Shown piece after piece: positions 46,991-57,798 of a DNA stretch of 64,000 nucleotides (the stretch's first letter is position 1; each line of letters starts with the position of its first letter). The DNA lies in NCBI GenBank assembly GCA_027475525.1, contig JAMWFC010000054.1, positions 2,162,468-2,226,467 of the forward strand. The letters run 5' to 3'. Position numbers and translations under genes: made by a program. The notes below the pieces were generated by a model, which saw only the letters and a list, made by a program, of their open reading frames with translations, was not told the origin of the DNA and did not search any database. Source of the stretch: Macrolepiota albuminosa (lineage: Eukaryota > Basidiomycota > Agaricomycetes > Agaricales > Agaricaceae).

Positions 46991-47797
46991 TGTCAGGTTC
47001 CGCTGAGTCGGGGGCTTTCCGGGAAAGCAATTGCCCTTACAATGTGGACTTGACCCACGGATACTCAGGTGTCTGGGACTCCGGGGCTAGGACTCCGGGA
47101 TTCAAGACGTGGACAGGGAAATCCCGGGAGAGGGGACTTAGTCTGGGGATTTTGGGTGGACGGGTAACTGGGGAGTTCGGGTGGGGGTCGAGTCGTGAAC
47201 CGGGGGTTCTAAGACGAGACCAAGTTAGTAAGTTAAAGTCGCAAAGTGCGTACCAGTCTTAGAGCACGCGATTATCCAAGCGTGCCAGTCAAGCGTGCCA
47301 GTCAATGCGTACCAGTCAAATAGAGGGCACGCAACAATCCAAGTAAAGCAAAGTATGTAATATCAAGACTGGCGAATACAATGGGGAGCTACGCTATAAG
47401 TACTACGGGACCGGGTCTCAGGGTTCCGGGGTGTCTGGGATGGGTTCCGGGGGTCATTGAGTAGCGGCAGGGGTTGTATACCAGGATCGCACATGTGAGG
47501 CGCTCAATCAATTGGCGTGGAGGGAGCCGTGATGCGTGATGCCCGATGGCCAGGAACGAGTCGCGTGATCCGATCGCTGATCGGGGCCGGTGGCGGCTGA
47601 TGGCGGTCCTTGATGCACATGATGGCGGTGTCGGCAATCGTGTTGGGGCCAGTGGCGGCTGATGGCGGTCCTTGATGCACGTGATGGCGGTGTCGGCGAT
47701 TGTGGCGGCAGGGCGTGTCTTGTGGGGTCGGAGGGAGGGTCCCGGATGGTGTCCCGGGGGTGTCCCGGGGTGGGCCCGGAGGGGAGGGGTCGTGACA
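46991..47797 (-). repeat. 5' LTR of element D (807 bp)
   Basis: Begins TGTCAGGTTC and ends GTCGTGACA. Relative to the left LTR it has an insertion of about 132 bp (about 47262-47393) and a 62-bp imperfect tandem duplication, plus point differences. Confidence 0.9.
47591..47714. repeat. 62-bp imperfect tandem duplication within the 5' LTR
   Basis: Units 47591-47652 and 47653-47714 differ at several positions, so this is a natural, older duplication unlike the exact 77-bp ones. Confidence 0.8.
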
Positions 47798-47816
47798 GGG
47801 AGGATGCATGATGTAG

Positions 47817-47945
47817 CGGCAACACCTTCAGAGTCTAAACCCCTTGAGTGGCCTCATGCTGACAAATACTGCAGCAAGAGGTTATGGGTTCAAACCATGT
47901 CCCCCACCTATACTACCCCAATTACCACCACAAGGTATTTGGTTT
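47817..47945 (+). ncRNA. Possible tRNA-derived SINE head (pol III A/B boxes)
   Basis: A-box-like CTTGAGTGGCC at 47843 and a B-box GTTCAAACC at 47888-47896 (fits GWTCRANNC), about 40 bp apart. No full tRNA cloverleaf is convincing, so a SINE or decayed tRNA-like sequence is more likely. Low confidence. Confidence 0.3.
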
Positions 47946-48858
47946 CAGCTGCATAAAGGAAGGTTTAGTGGATATTATAAATAAAAAATTCATGAGTTCC
48001 ACACTATCTCTTGAACAAAAATCTGAAATTTGTGCATAAATGCATTCTTGCTCCTTGGTAACATGGAGGTCTGATCTCTCTTGTTACAGGTTTACCCTGC
48101 AATTGCAGGTATGTAGCATAGTCCACTATGTGATGTTGGCTATATAGCTTTTACTTAGTATAGTATTAGAATATTATATTATATTTATTGTAATATAATA
48201 ATATTTACATAATTATAAATATGTTGATATCTGCTGCTTATTAAGCAGCTTATGTTTGTGTCATACTACATAGTCAATAGACAGGACTGGTCTGATTCTG
48301 TGCAGTGTGACCATTAAGCTCTCTCAAACCTATAACTTTATTATATTTTTTTGAATCTGCCAGCTAGAATCTATTGCCTAGCATTCAACATCAGTCACTG
48401 AGTTCATTGACAGAACTCTATCAGCTTCTTGAGCTTCTTGCACAGCCACACTGTGCAAATTTTAAACAAGAGATCGATGAGTAATCCCATACCTGCAGTT
48501 TCCACTGACAGTGGGCAGAATGCCCACGAGCTATGGGGAGACACAGCAGACACTCAGGACATGCCAGCGCCCAATGGGGGTCAATTAAGATCCAAGGCTT
48601 GAGATTGAGGCCAGAGCACTGACCTGCCCAGGAATGAGAGCAAGGCCTAGAGAGCTGAGAGCTTGCACCATAATGGCCAGCAATGGCCATAGGACAAGAT
48701 GCCAGGGGGATTGACTCCCCCAGTTACGCAGCTGCTAGAAGGACTTCAATGATCCAGCTGGCTAGCTTCTAAAGGGCCCCTGATGAGGTTAGGCAGTCAA
48801 CAGATGCTCAGAGCATCTCAGGAGACACTGAGTTATCAGTATGGACTGGGGGACCTAT
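47946..48858. other. AT-rich spacer between elements
   Basis: About 0.9 kb with very AT-rich tracts near 48160-48235 and no recognised gene. It may be the remnant of a further old element. Confidence 0.4.
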
Positions 48859-49430
48859 TGTCAGGGGACTCCTCATTCCTTTCTTCTTTCACTCTTTATT
48901 TCTTCACTCTCCTTTCATTCACTTCCTTATTTCTTCTATCATTCTCTCATTTTGCTGTTATTACTTTTTCAACACTATCTGTTAGTACTATTCTCAACCT
49001 TTGAGGTGCTCTGGTTCTTTAGCTATTACTCAGACAAGTGTGGGCCCTTCAGCACCGCTCCAGGCTGCTTAGATAAGCCGGAGTTTGCCTTTCTGACTTC
49101 TAAAGTCCGGAGTTTTCCTCCCTTGTTTGCACACTTGTTTGGTTAGTCAATTTTCGAGTTTTTAAGGTTTTGTTGTACTGTACAGTTGTTTTCCATGCTT
49201 CAGAGGCCCCAGAAGCGTCCAACCTGGCATAGAGAATCCCCAGACTTGTTCTCTTTGGATCTCCCTCTGCCAGGTGAGTAGCTACCTTGATATTTCCAAC
49301 CTGGCATAGAGAATCCCCAGACTTGTTCTCTTTGGATCTCCCTCTGCCAGGTGAGTAGCTACCTTGATATTGTTAGTATATATTCTAATACACTTTGGAT
49401 CTCCCTCTGCCAGCTGTGTGACTGAGCCAC
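48859..49430 (+). repeat. LTR/leader-like block 1 of composite F
   Basis: Starts TGTCAGGGGACTCC and shares its first 50 bp and last 130 bp with the block at 52534, while the middle differs. It contains the 77-bp duplication and an intron-like segment (49351-49413). The exact LTR end is not determined. Confidence 0.55.
49218..49371. repeat. Exact 77-bp tandem duplication
   Basis: Copies 49218-49294 and 49295-49371, identical. Confidence 0.95.
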
Positions 49431-50503
49431 AGCCTCTAGAGGTTGCCCTTACACCTATGCTCTTGAGCTGGAGTAGTGGGGCCAGGCAGGCTGCGGTGGG
49501 CTCAATGTCCACCAGGATAGCGGAAGCCCACATAGAGGAGGTGCCGGAGGAGGATGTGATTCCAAAAGTAGGCAGCATGGAAAATTGTTTCTCACACATG
49601 CCAGCAGTGGAGAAAGTTCAGGAGGTTGCAAATCTCCCAGAGGAGGTAACTGAGTCGTCTAGCAACAATGATGCTGGAGCAGAGGAGTAGTGGTTGAAAA
49701 CTGTATATACCATGCACTTGCAGATGTTCTGGGATCTGCATCCAGAGGTGATGAAATACACCACCCAGGCACAACTTGAGCACTATGCTTCAACACATAT
49801 AGTAGCACTTAGGCAACAAGGGCATGAAGTGCCCAATGTATTCAGCACTAAATATACTGATTTAATGGTGAGAGTTCTCACTATGGAACTCCAGATGTAT
49901 TTGCAGCATAAGGCTGCAAAGCAATCAGGGGTGTCAACCCCCTGGAGCCACATGTCTGAGGAATGCTTGGCACATCATAATCAAGACGTTGGAGTTGAGC
50001 TAGTGGAAGCATTAGCATGGATGCAGGAAGTGCCCAAAGTAAAACCAGTGAGTACCTTTTATACTCTAGCAAGATAAGAGTGACATGAGGAGCCTACATA
50101 TGCATAGCCAAGACCTTAGAACAGAGATGTCAGGCCCAGATGGACACAATAGCACCACATTTAAGGTGGAGAGCAAGGTATCTTTGATGCTGCGTGTGCC
50201 AATGGCAAAAATGTTGAGCAACAGAGTTGCATATCAATGTATGCGCAATGGCAATCTCAGGACTAAAGGACAGTCCCTTATTGACAATCAGGGCATTGTA
50301 TTTGAGGGCACTAAGCTCATTGACAAGATGTGTCATCAATTTATAATGCAGAGCCAGAAGAATCAAGCTTCTCCAGAACTAGGGCAGCACAATGATCATG
50401 ATCAAGGAGACTTCCTTGATTGAGATGGCACCACCAGATGTGATGCCCCTGGTAATGGCCAGGATAAACACCTTAGATCAATTCCCCAAGATGAGGGCAA
50501 CTA

Positions 50504-50725
50504 CAGTGGCTCAAAAAACTGTCCCAATGTTTTATACTTTTTGAAAGATGACATTGGCATGAAGGATGGGAAGTATGTAAAATCCTGATTAAATCATGTA
50601 AAATACTATGGCATCGTAGCTACAGAATGAATTTAGGTTTATGTAATCAAGATCAAAACTGATGGAGCAATAGCCATTTTAAAATATTCACTCATTGGGA
50701 CAGTTTTTTGAGCATCTCTAATTTT
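50504..50725. repeat. Left 222-bp arm of element C
   Basis: Outer end CAGTGGCTCAAAAAACTGTC; the inner end CATTGGGACAGTTTTTTGAG is its own inverted copy. Confidence 0.85.
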
Positions 50726-50863
50726 TCAGGTTTATCCTTATTTTACTCAGAAATAAAGAGTAAGTTGCATGTGGGAATATAACCAAAGTCATGTGACCAT
50801 GTTTAGATATATTTGGGAGTAGTTCAAGCTGGTTGAACTACATCTTGACCTTCAACCACTATC

Positions 50864-51883
50864 ATGAAACCTATTCCTTCTGCACAACACTCTACTGTTG
50901 CTTCTCTTCTTGCTCAAGGGTATTCTCTGGTCAGATTGGAGCTCAAACTGGTCTAGGGAAGTCTACTACTGGGAGGATTGGTAGAGAGTTGGAGATGGAC
51001 AAGGAAAACCATCCTGGAGGCCATCCTGCTAAGCTTACTCCATGTGATAAACAGGCTATTGTTTGACAAATCTCAACTAGGAGACTTGATACAGCTGTCC
51101 AGGCCACTAATTTTATCAACAACATCATTTCCAACCCTGTCTCTTTCAAGACTGTCTGGAATGTGTTGAAGGAGGAGGGGTATTGGTCTGCTACCAAGAG
51201 AAAAGTTCTTATGCTCAAAGCTAAACATTGACAACTACAGCTTAAATGGGCTCAGAAGCATCAGAACTGGACTATAGAGGACTGGAAAAGGGTGTTGTGG
51301 ACAGATGAGACAAAGATTAATAGGATTGGGTCAGATGGGAAGCAGTATGTGTGGAAGCTACAAGAAGAAGACATTTCAAGACCGAACAACTACACCTACT
51401 GTGAAGCATGGAGGAGGGAATAATCTCATGGTATGGGGCTGTATGAGTTGGAATGGGGTAGAAAAGCTTGTAGAGGTGGTGGGGATCATGAATGCAGAGC
51501 AGTACTGTGAAATTTTAGATGATGGAGCAAAGAAGAACTTTGAGAAGTTGGAGATGGAGGAGGGTGCCTACTACTTTCAACAGGACAATAACTCCAAACA
51601 CAACTCCAAGAGGGCTGACAAGTGGTTTGAGGACAACAACTTTAATGTCCTTTGGTGGCTAGCCCAATCCCCTGATCTCAACCCTATTGAACATCTCTGG
51701 AAGTACCTCAAAGAGCAACTTAGGCAGTATGAAACACCTCCTTATGGTGTGCATGAATTATGGGAGAGGGTTGCAAAGGAGTGGGATGAAATACCACCAG
51801 AGGTATGCCAAAGACTAATAGAAAGCATGCCTAGAAGGATTCAAGCAGTTATCAAGGCAAATGGAGGACATACAAAGTACTAG
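50864..51883 (+). pseudogene. Tc1-type DD34E transposase of element C
   Basis: From MKPIPSAQHSTVASLL at 50864 to a TAG at 51881-51883, about 340 codons. HTH region: KSTTGRIGRELEM, ENHPGGHPAKLTPCDKQ. Catalytic triad: D in WTDETKINRIG (51303), D in YFQQDNNSKH (about 51582), E in LNPIEHLW (about 51690), with 34 residues between the last two. A one-base shift near 50930, TGA codons at 51064 and 51229 (both CGA-to-TGA compatible) and a shift near 51350-51400 disable it. The C-terminal half (MVWGCMSWNG to MPRRIQAVIKANGG) is one intact frame. Confidence 0.9.
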
Positions 51884-51888
51884 ATACT

Positions 51889-52110
51889 AAAATTAGAGAT
51901 GCTCAAAAAACTGTCCCAATGAGTGAATATTTTAAAATGGCTATTGCTCCATCAGTTTTGATCTTGATTACATAAACTTACATTCATTTTGTAGCTACAA
52001 TGCCATAGTATTTTACGTGATTTAATCAGGATTTTAAGTACTTCCCATCCTTCATGCCAATGTCATCTTTCAAAAAGTATGAAACATTGGGACAGTTTTT
52101 TGAGCCACTG
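51889..52110. repeat. Right 222-bp arm of element C
   Basis: Inverse of 50504-50725 with a few differences. Confidence 0.85.
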
Positions 52111-52533
52111 TATGCCCACAATTGAGGAGGCTTAGGATGTCTGCCACAAGGTGGACAAGGGAAATCACTTCTCCAAGCCGCTGATTTAGCAACTAGATCT
52201 TTGGGCTAGCAGGAGGCCATTCAGATGTATTGTGAAGCCATGCACAGTCATCTTCATCGAGTAGTCAATAATGCCTTGGGAGTAACCTTATGGTTACCAG
52301 ATGGGGTGAAGCTGCATAAAGCAGATAGTAGGCATATTCATGCCTACACAGGCATGTTCAAGTTTAGTGACTTGGAGGACTGGGCAATGGACATATGTAC
52401 CCACCTTGCCATGTGCTTATATAGAGGTGACTGTATGAAACAAGAACAAATTTTTGTTCTGCCTGAGTTCTTAGCTGGAGAGGCCATGGGGTGGTTTTGA
52501 CAAGCAGTATTGCACATCAACCAGGTCCAGTAT

Positions 52534-53050
52534 GTGTCAGGGGACCTCCTTTTCTTTTCTTATTTCTTCATTCTATGCTACTACGACATTCATTCTGACT
52601 GCCCTTGGATACCTTTAATTGACCTCCGGGACCACAAAGACTGTTTAGGGCCCCAGAGGTCTAGATTGCCTCCATTTGGCACCGGTCCAGTTCCATCACG
52701 TACGCTTTGACTCTGGCTCTTTATTGGTACTTATATCATGACCTCATCCTTGCTTCACCCCCGGCGAGCATCCACCAGTACCAGTAAACAGCACCAAACA
52801 AGACTGGGCCTATACTGGGGGTTAGGGTTAGTGGTCCGATGTGATGTACAGTTAGTTTCCACACCTCCGCCACCGATGCTGATGCGCCATGCCTGGCCGA
52901 GTGAATTCTTAGACTTGTTCTCTTTGGATTTTCCTCTGCCAGGCAAGTAGTTACCAATGTGTCATTATTATTTCGTTCTAATATACTTTAGATTTCCCTC
53001 TGCCAGTTGTGTGATAGTGCCGCAACCTCTGGAGGTCGTTCTTACAGTAT
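52534..53050 (+). repeat. LTR/leader-like block 2 of composite F
   Basis: Begins TGTCAGGGGACC and ends in a region matching 49300-49460 (ACTTGTTCTCTTTGGAT, CTCTGCCAG twice). It interrupts the gag frame at 52533. It contains an intron-like 64-nt segment with a GCAAGT donor. Confidence 0.55.
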
Positions 53051-54185
53051 GATTGGACATTCAAAAGAGTCCTCACAGAAACAATCAATTTGTGCACCTC
53101 TCAATGCAGATGGGCTGTCTCCAGAGGTCAATGATGTGGAGGAGTTTGTGACATACTGGAGATTCTAGCAATCAGTTTGGGTACAGAGCAGCCCTAGCTC
53201 TGTTGCTCTATTGCAGGACTTATCTATTTACCTTAATCATCAGTTACCAGTCCTTCAGCACACTCCATTCATTTCTTTCAAGGACCAAAGAGGCTCAAAA
53301 TATATAGCGCTAACATGACGGTGGAAGGGGGACTCTAACCAAACTCTGATCATTTCCATAAGGGGTCAGCAGTAGGTGCTGCTATTTGATGAGGCACCTC
53401 AATCAGAAGTCTAAAAGAATTAATAACGGCAGCACAGGATATACTTAAACCCAATATCTGAACCTGTCAGGAACTGATACAATGAGTAGCGCTGACATTA
53501 GTACTCACAGCATCTGTTGAGAATTTTCTGATCATACTCCGGAACACCCTGGCCAATCAGAATTATATTAAGAGTGAGCAGACCCATATATTTCTAAGTC
53601 AATTTAGAGTCACCATTGGTCAACACAGGTCATAATGCCGTTGGTTGCCATCATCTATGTGCAACAGATCACCGTTGACAGGTCACTGTTAGAGGGAACT
53701 ACAAGGAGAGGTGCTAGGAAGTAGCGCCACAGATGGACTTAGCTTGGAAAACACAGTAGCGCATGATATAAAAGATAGCTACTTCACATGTATATAACAA
53801 CAAATTGTAACCTCTTGAGCATCCAGTTACATTTAGCATTCAAATTGTGCTAGCTTTACCTGACTTTGTCACTAAGTTGGGTGCTAGCCTTGTCTATCTT
53901 GTTTTTGTTATTTACGGTGCCACCTATAGGCACATTATGCTGCACTACTTGTCTTTTTCTCTTTATCTTTACTTAAGCTATGGCACTTACCATTTGCTAG
54001 GTAGCACCTGAGGCGCTATCATCTAGCACATCATTCTATTACATTTGCTTGAGCATACTGGGACTCTGTCAGGACTCCTCATAACTATGTATGCCAGGCA
54101 CTGAAGACAGCGTTGTACTGCGTATATGTCCAGCACATCCAACCACAGCTAACATCACCACAATACATGGTTTGTGGTATGCAGA
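53051..54185. other. Decayed internal region of composite F
   Basis: No frame longer than short fragments. It sits where capsid should be, but I cannot recognise capsid motifs; part may be another LTR fragment (53780-54180 is T-rich and LTR-like). Confidence 0.4.
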
Positions 54186-54189
54186 ACTC

Positions 54190-57100
54190 CTGTGGCCAAT
54201 TGAGGGCAAAGCCACCTACAACCAGAGTGGGCACTAGATGGAGAATGTCCTAAGCCAAGGCCAAAAGTCAAGCTGGCCAATCCACCTGGTCAGACAGGGA
54301 CCTGCTTTGCATGTAGCCAGCTAGGCCACTATGCTACCAATTGCCCTGCGAGAATGGAAGCCCCAAGAAAGGGGTATATACCCCAAGCCCACCTGCATGC
54401 TGCACATACTGCAGCTGTGAGTGGGAGTGATAGAGATATCTCTGCTAAGTCTGAGGCTGAGCACCCCATAGATGACTAAGAGCCTTTAGAGGAGGCATCC
54501 CCAAGAGTGTGGTCATGGAAAAGAAGGAGTATGTCACAGTAGACATGTACAATGATGCCTATAACAACAAGTACTATAGTTATGACAGCGACTTTGAGTG
54601 CTTAGCAGCAATGATGGATTGGCTGTCTTCAAATGATTATAACAAGAAGAATATTGTACAATAAAGAAGGTGACTCTCCATTGAGCAGAGGGCACTTTGC
54701 AGTACCTTACATTGAAGTGGGCAGACAAGAAGTGTCTGATCTCATATGTGGATGTGAATGGCCACAAAGCATGGACCTTATAGGACTCTGGGAGTACTAC
54801 ATTGGGTATTACACCCCAATTTGCCCACATGTACAGAATTTCCATACAGGAGTTAGACATGCCGTTGACATTGCAGCTGAGCACCATAGGAAGCTGCACT
54901 ATAGTGCAGTATGGGATGACCGTAACTGTCCAGACACTGGGCTCATGTAGCCAGAAATATATAGATGTAGCAAACTTTGATCGCTATGACATGATGCTGG
55001 GAATGTCATTCATGTGGTGTAATAAAGTCATGCTAGACTTTGAGCACTGCCAGGTGTTAGTGAATGGAAAAGTGATCCCAGCAGAATGAGCTACAGCAGA
55101 CGATACTGATAATCACCTGCGACGTCACTGTACTATGGAGAAGTGCAAGGATTCTCCCTGACTCAGCTGGTGCAAAGCACCAATGGTGGAGAATGTGGAT
55201 GAGGAAGTACAGACTATGCCTGGACTGAGCTCAGACCACAATGTGGTGATGATAAGCAAGGAGGAGTATCAAGCCTCCAAGACAAGGGACAAGCAAATAC
55301 TCACTCCTGATGTTTGAGATGCAAAGTCTCCAGATTAACAACAGCAAAAGGTGAAAAAGCTTGAGGACTCAGTGGATGTATATCCACCTACGTCCTCACG
55401 AGTCAAGTTAGATGACTTGAGGGACAGCAACCAAGAGGCAGAAGCCTTATATTGTGAGGACACATGGTCCTTATGGGAGCGACTAGCTCCCCTTTCCAAA
55501 TATAACTGGGCATACAACTCTTGGATGCCATAGGAGTGAAATGAGCTGGTGGCAGCTATGTGTGTGCAAAATGCACACCAGCAACAAACAATCATGACAC
55601 CAGCATATTGCCAGCCAGCAGCAGACAAAGTGTCCATAGCATATTCCCTTAAATATGAGGGGAAAAACCTTATGGCTCATAAGGCAGCAATAGTGGATTT
55701 CTTGCTAAGGCTATACATACTCAATAACAGTGTTAATCAGGTGCTCACACTCTGCAAGCAATATGCACAGCAGCCTTGGCCACCATCAGATATGGTGGAA
55801 GTCCTTCCCTCAGTGCATCTGAAGGGGAAACAGAAGGCAATGAGCCTTTGTGAAGAAGATATTCCTTGGTTGCATCAGCAATGGCAAGAAAAATTTGCCA
55901 ATATGGTTAATAGGACCAAGGAGGAGCTCTTGCTGTGGTGGAAAGTGAACTATGAGAGCAAGCAATACAAGTATTACTTGCCGCACTGCCTATACATACT
56001 TCAGAAGCAACTATGCAATAAAACTAATTGCTATTTGAATGCTCAGTGGTGGTCACCATGCACCACTGCTCAGGCTGCACTATTACTATGCATCTCAAAG
56101 AAGGATGGAACCCTTCGAACAGCTCTTGATGCATGTCAGCGCAATGATAATACTATAAAGGATATAACTCCTTTACCAAATTAGGAGGTGATCTGGGAAG
56201 ATGTGGCTTGAGTGAAGTATTGCTCAAAAATTTATCTTACTGACATCTATGAGCAGATGCACATTTGCACCAAAGATATATCCAAGACCGTGTTTGCCTC
56301 AATCATGGGCACGTCTATGAGCAACATAATGCAGATTAGAGACTGTAATGCCCCTGCAACTTTTCAGAGGTTTATGACCTCTATATCTTGAGACATGATA
56401 GGATGCTTTATGCACATCTATTTAGATGATATATTCATTTATTCAGATTCTATAAAGAAGCATGAGCAGCATCTCAGAGTTGTATTCAAATGACTATGCA
56501 AGTACAAGTTGTACTTGAAATGGAAAAAGTGTGAGCTTTAAGGCATGTCATCAATGAGTGGGGTATACATCCTGATCAGGACAAGCTTGACCACATTCAG
56601 GAGTGGCACACACCACAAAACTACAATGATATCTAACAGTTTGTTGGCCTTGTCAACTATATATTGAGATTCTTGCCCAATGTTACTGCTTATATTGGGC
56701 CACTTATGGCCATGATGCAGAACAAGTTACCATTCAATTGGAGGCTGCTGCACCAGCGGTGCTTTGAAATGGTCAAATGGATCTGTACAAAAACTCCAGT
56801 TATTTGACCAATCGACCCTAGATGGGACAAGCCTATTTGGCTCATTTGCAATATGTTTAAGATAGGCATTGGTGCCATGTATGGCCAGGGAAGTAGCTGG
56901 CAGACTTGCCAGCCAGCATAGTCCATGCCAAAAAAGTTCACGACTGCCTAGCAAAACTATGCTATGCACAAGCTAGAGACCCTATTAATTCTTGAGGCCC
57001 TCCTCAAGTGGAAGGATAAGCTGATGGGATATCCCATCCATATCATAACTAATTACAAGGTGCTTGAGTTTTTTAAAACTTAGTTGAACTTGTTGCCACA

Positions 57101-57798
57101 TCAGCAATATTGGATTGACTATATGTTGAGATACCATTTTGACATCACCTATGTTAAAGGTGAACTCAATAAAGTGGCAGACTGCTTGTCTTGCTACTTT
57201 GAGAGTGATGTAATTGGGGAGGCTCATGAGCCTCACAAATATGTGCAGGCCAACTGCCACATAGACTCAGACAGGGAGGATCTACCTCTCCACCAGTACC
57301 AGGAGATCAGGGAACATGTCCTCGATGTATGTGCGATGTGCGATAATGAACGGAGGCAAAGTACTCGCCTCAGAGAGCAGCATGAGGAGCAGGACGTAGC
57401 TGCCCAGCTGCTCAAGGAGCATGAAGTCATGGAACCAGTGTGATGACTTCCATATGGAAGTGGTGCAGGAGTGTGGACATGACTCCCTCTTTACTGAAAT
57501 AATCACCAATCCCAATGACCATCCTCAGTTCAGGCAGGGGCCTGACGGCTTAATCACGATAGAGAACCATCAAGGAGTGGCAGTGATCTGCCTTCCCTGT
57601 ATGTGAACTATTGTGATGTGAGTACTGGACCAGGCCCATGCACTGGTGGGGCACTTTGGTGCTATATGCGCTGCACAAATGTTGGGATACATCCAGAGAT
57701 AATATTGGTAGCCACGCTGATGACGCCCAAAGTTTGGTCAGTAACAAATGTAACAATAGTGTTACCGTACCAAGAGTTTGCGTTGGGCGCACTATAAG
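54190..57798 (+). pseudogene. Nucleocapsid, protease, RT, RNase H and integrase remnants of composite F
   Basis: A CCHC knuckle CFACSQLGHYATNC lies at 54305-54350. The retropepsin motif DSGSTTLGITPQF is near 54785, followed by RYDMMLGMSFMW. RT fragments are ISKKDGTLRTALDACQRND (56095), PATFQRFM (56360) and the active-site IYLDDIFIYSDS (56425), then PFNWRLLHQRCFEM. RNase H and tether: YVKGELNKVADCLS (57150). The integrase zinc region has QAHALVGHFGA near 57640 and the CYRTKS-type end near 57775. More than ten stops, mostly TGA and TAG/TAA, interrupt it. Truncated on the right by element E. Confidence 0.8.

Larger units (their letters stand above)
36808..47797 (-). mobile_element. Element D: Ty3/gypsy chromoretrotransposon with tandem protease domains and an antisense gene
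   Basis: Bounded by two LTRs that start TGTCAGG and end CGTGACA. Flanks are AGGAG on the left and GGGAG on the right, a 5-bp target duplication with one mismatch. Gag and pol lie on the minus strand in the order gag, protease 1, protease 2, reverse transcriptase, RNase H, integrase, chromodomain. A polypurine tract sits against the left (3') LTR. A gene on the plus strand lies between chromodomain and 3' LTR. The element is GC- and CpG-rich, unlike the decayed elements on both sides, so it is probably a younger insertion. It carries at least two in-frame TGA codons, some shifts, and five 77-bp duplications. Confidence 0.92.
50504..52110. mobile_element. Element C: Tc1/mariner transposon, nearly complete
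   Basis: 1607 bp with 222-bp inverted arms beginning CAGTGGCTCAAAAAACTGTC; TA flanks both ends (50502-50503 and 52111-52112). It carries one transposase gene with a few disabling changes. It is the best preserved member of the family that also includes element A. Confidence 0.92.
49458..52533 (+). pseudogene. Gag-like remnant of composite F, split by element C
   Basis: First part 49458-50500 has Glu-rich sequence (EVPEEDVIPKVGSMEN), then MFWDLHPEVMKYTTQAQLEHYAS and SLMLRVPMAKMLSNRVAY. After element C the frame resumes at 52225 with MHSHLHRVVNNALGVTLWLPDG and YTGMFKFSDLEDW, then a capsid-like LAGEAMGWF-stop-QAVLHINQVQ, where it is cut by the second LTR-like block. Order and content fit a retrotransposon gag of the mushroom Ty3 type. 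Confidence 0.55.
48859..57798 (+). mobile_element. Composite F: decayed plus-strand Ty3/gypsy copies, interrupted by element C
   Basis: Two related LTR-like blocks begin TGTCAGGGGAC (48859 and 52534). The first is followed by gag remnants (49458-50500 and 52120-52533, split by element C). The second abuts the gag frame in mid-sequence, so a second copy inserted into the first. Downstream are a nucleocapsid knuckle, retropepsin, RT, RNase H and integrase zinc region. CpG is scarce and stops are frequent. The integrase zinc domain is cut at 57798 by the LTR of element E. Confidence 0.75.

Noticed and set aside
37600..47500. Many long open frames on both strands inside element D
   Set aside because: GC-rich sequence has few stops, so most are shadows of gag-pol. 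Only the antisense gene at 37549-39395 has splice sites and motifs of its own.
52814..52830. Telomere-like GGGTTAGGGTTAG
   Set aside because: Only two TTAGGG units; too short to call an interstitial telomere.
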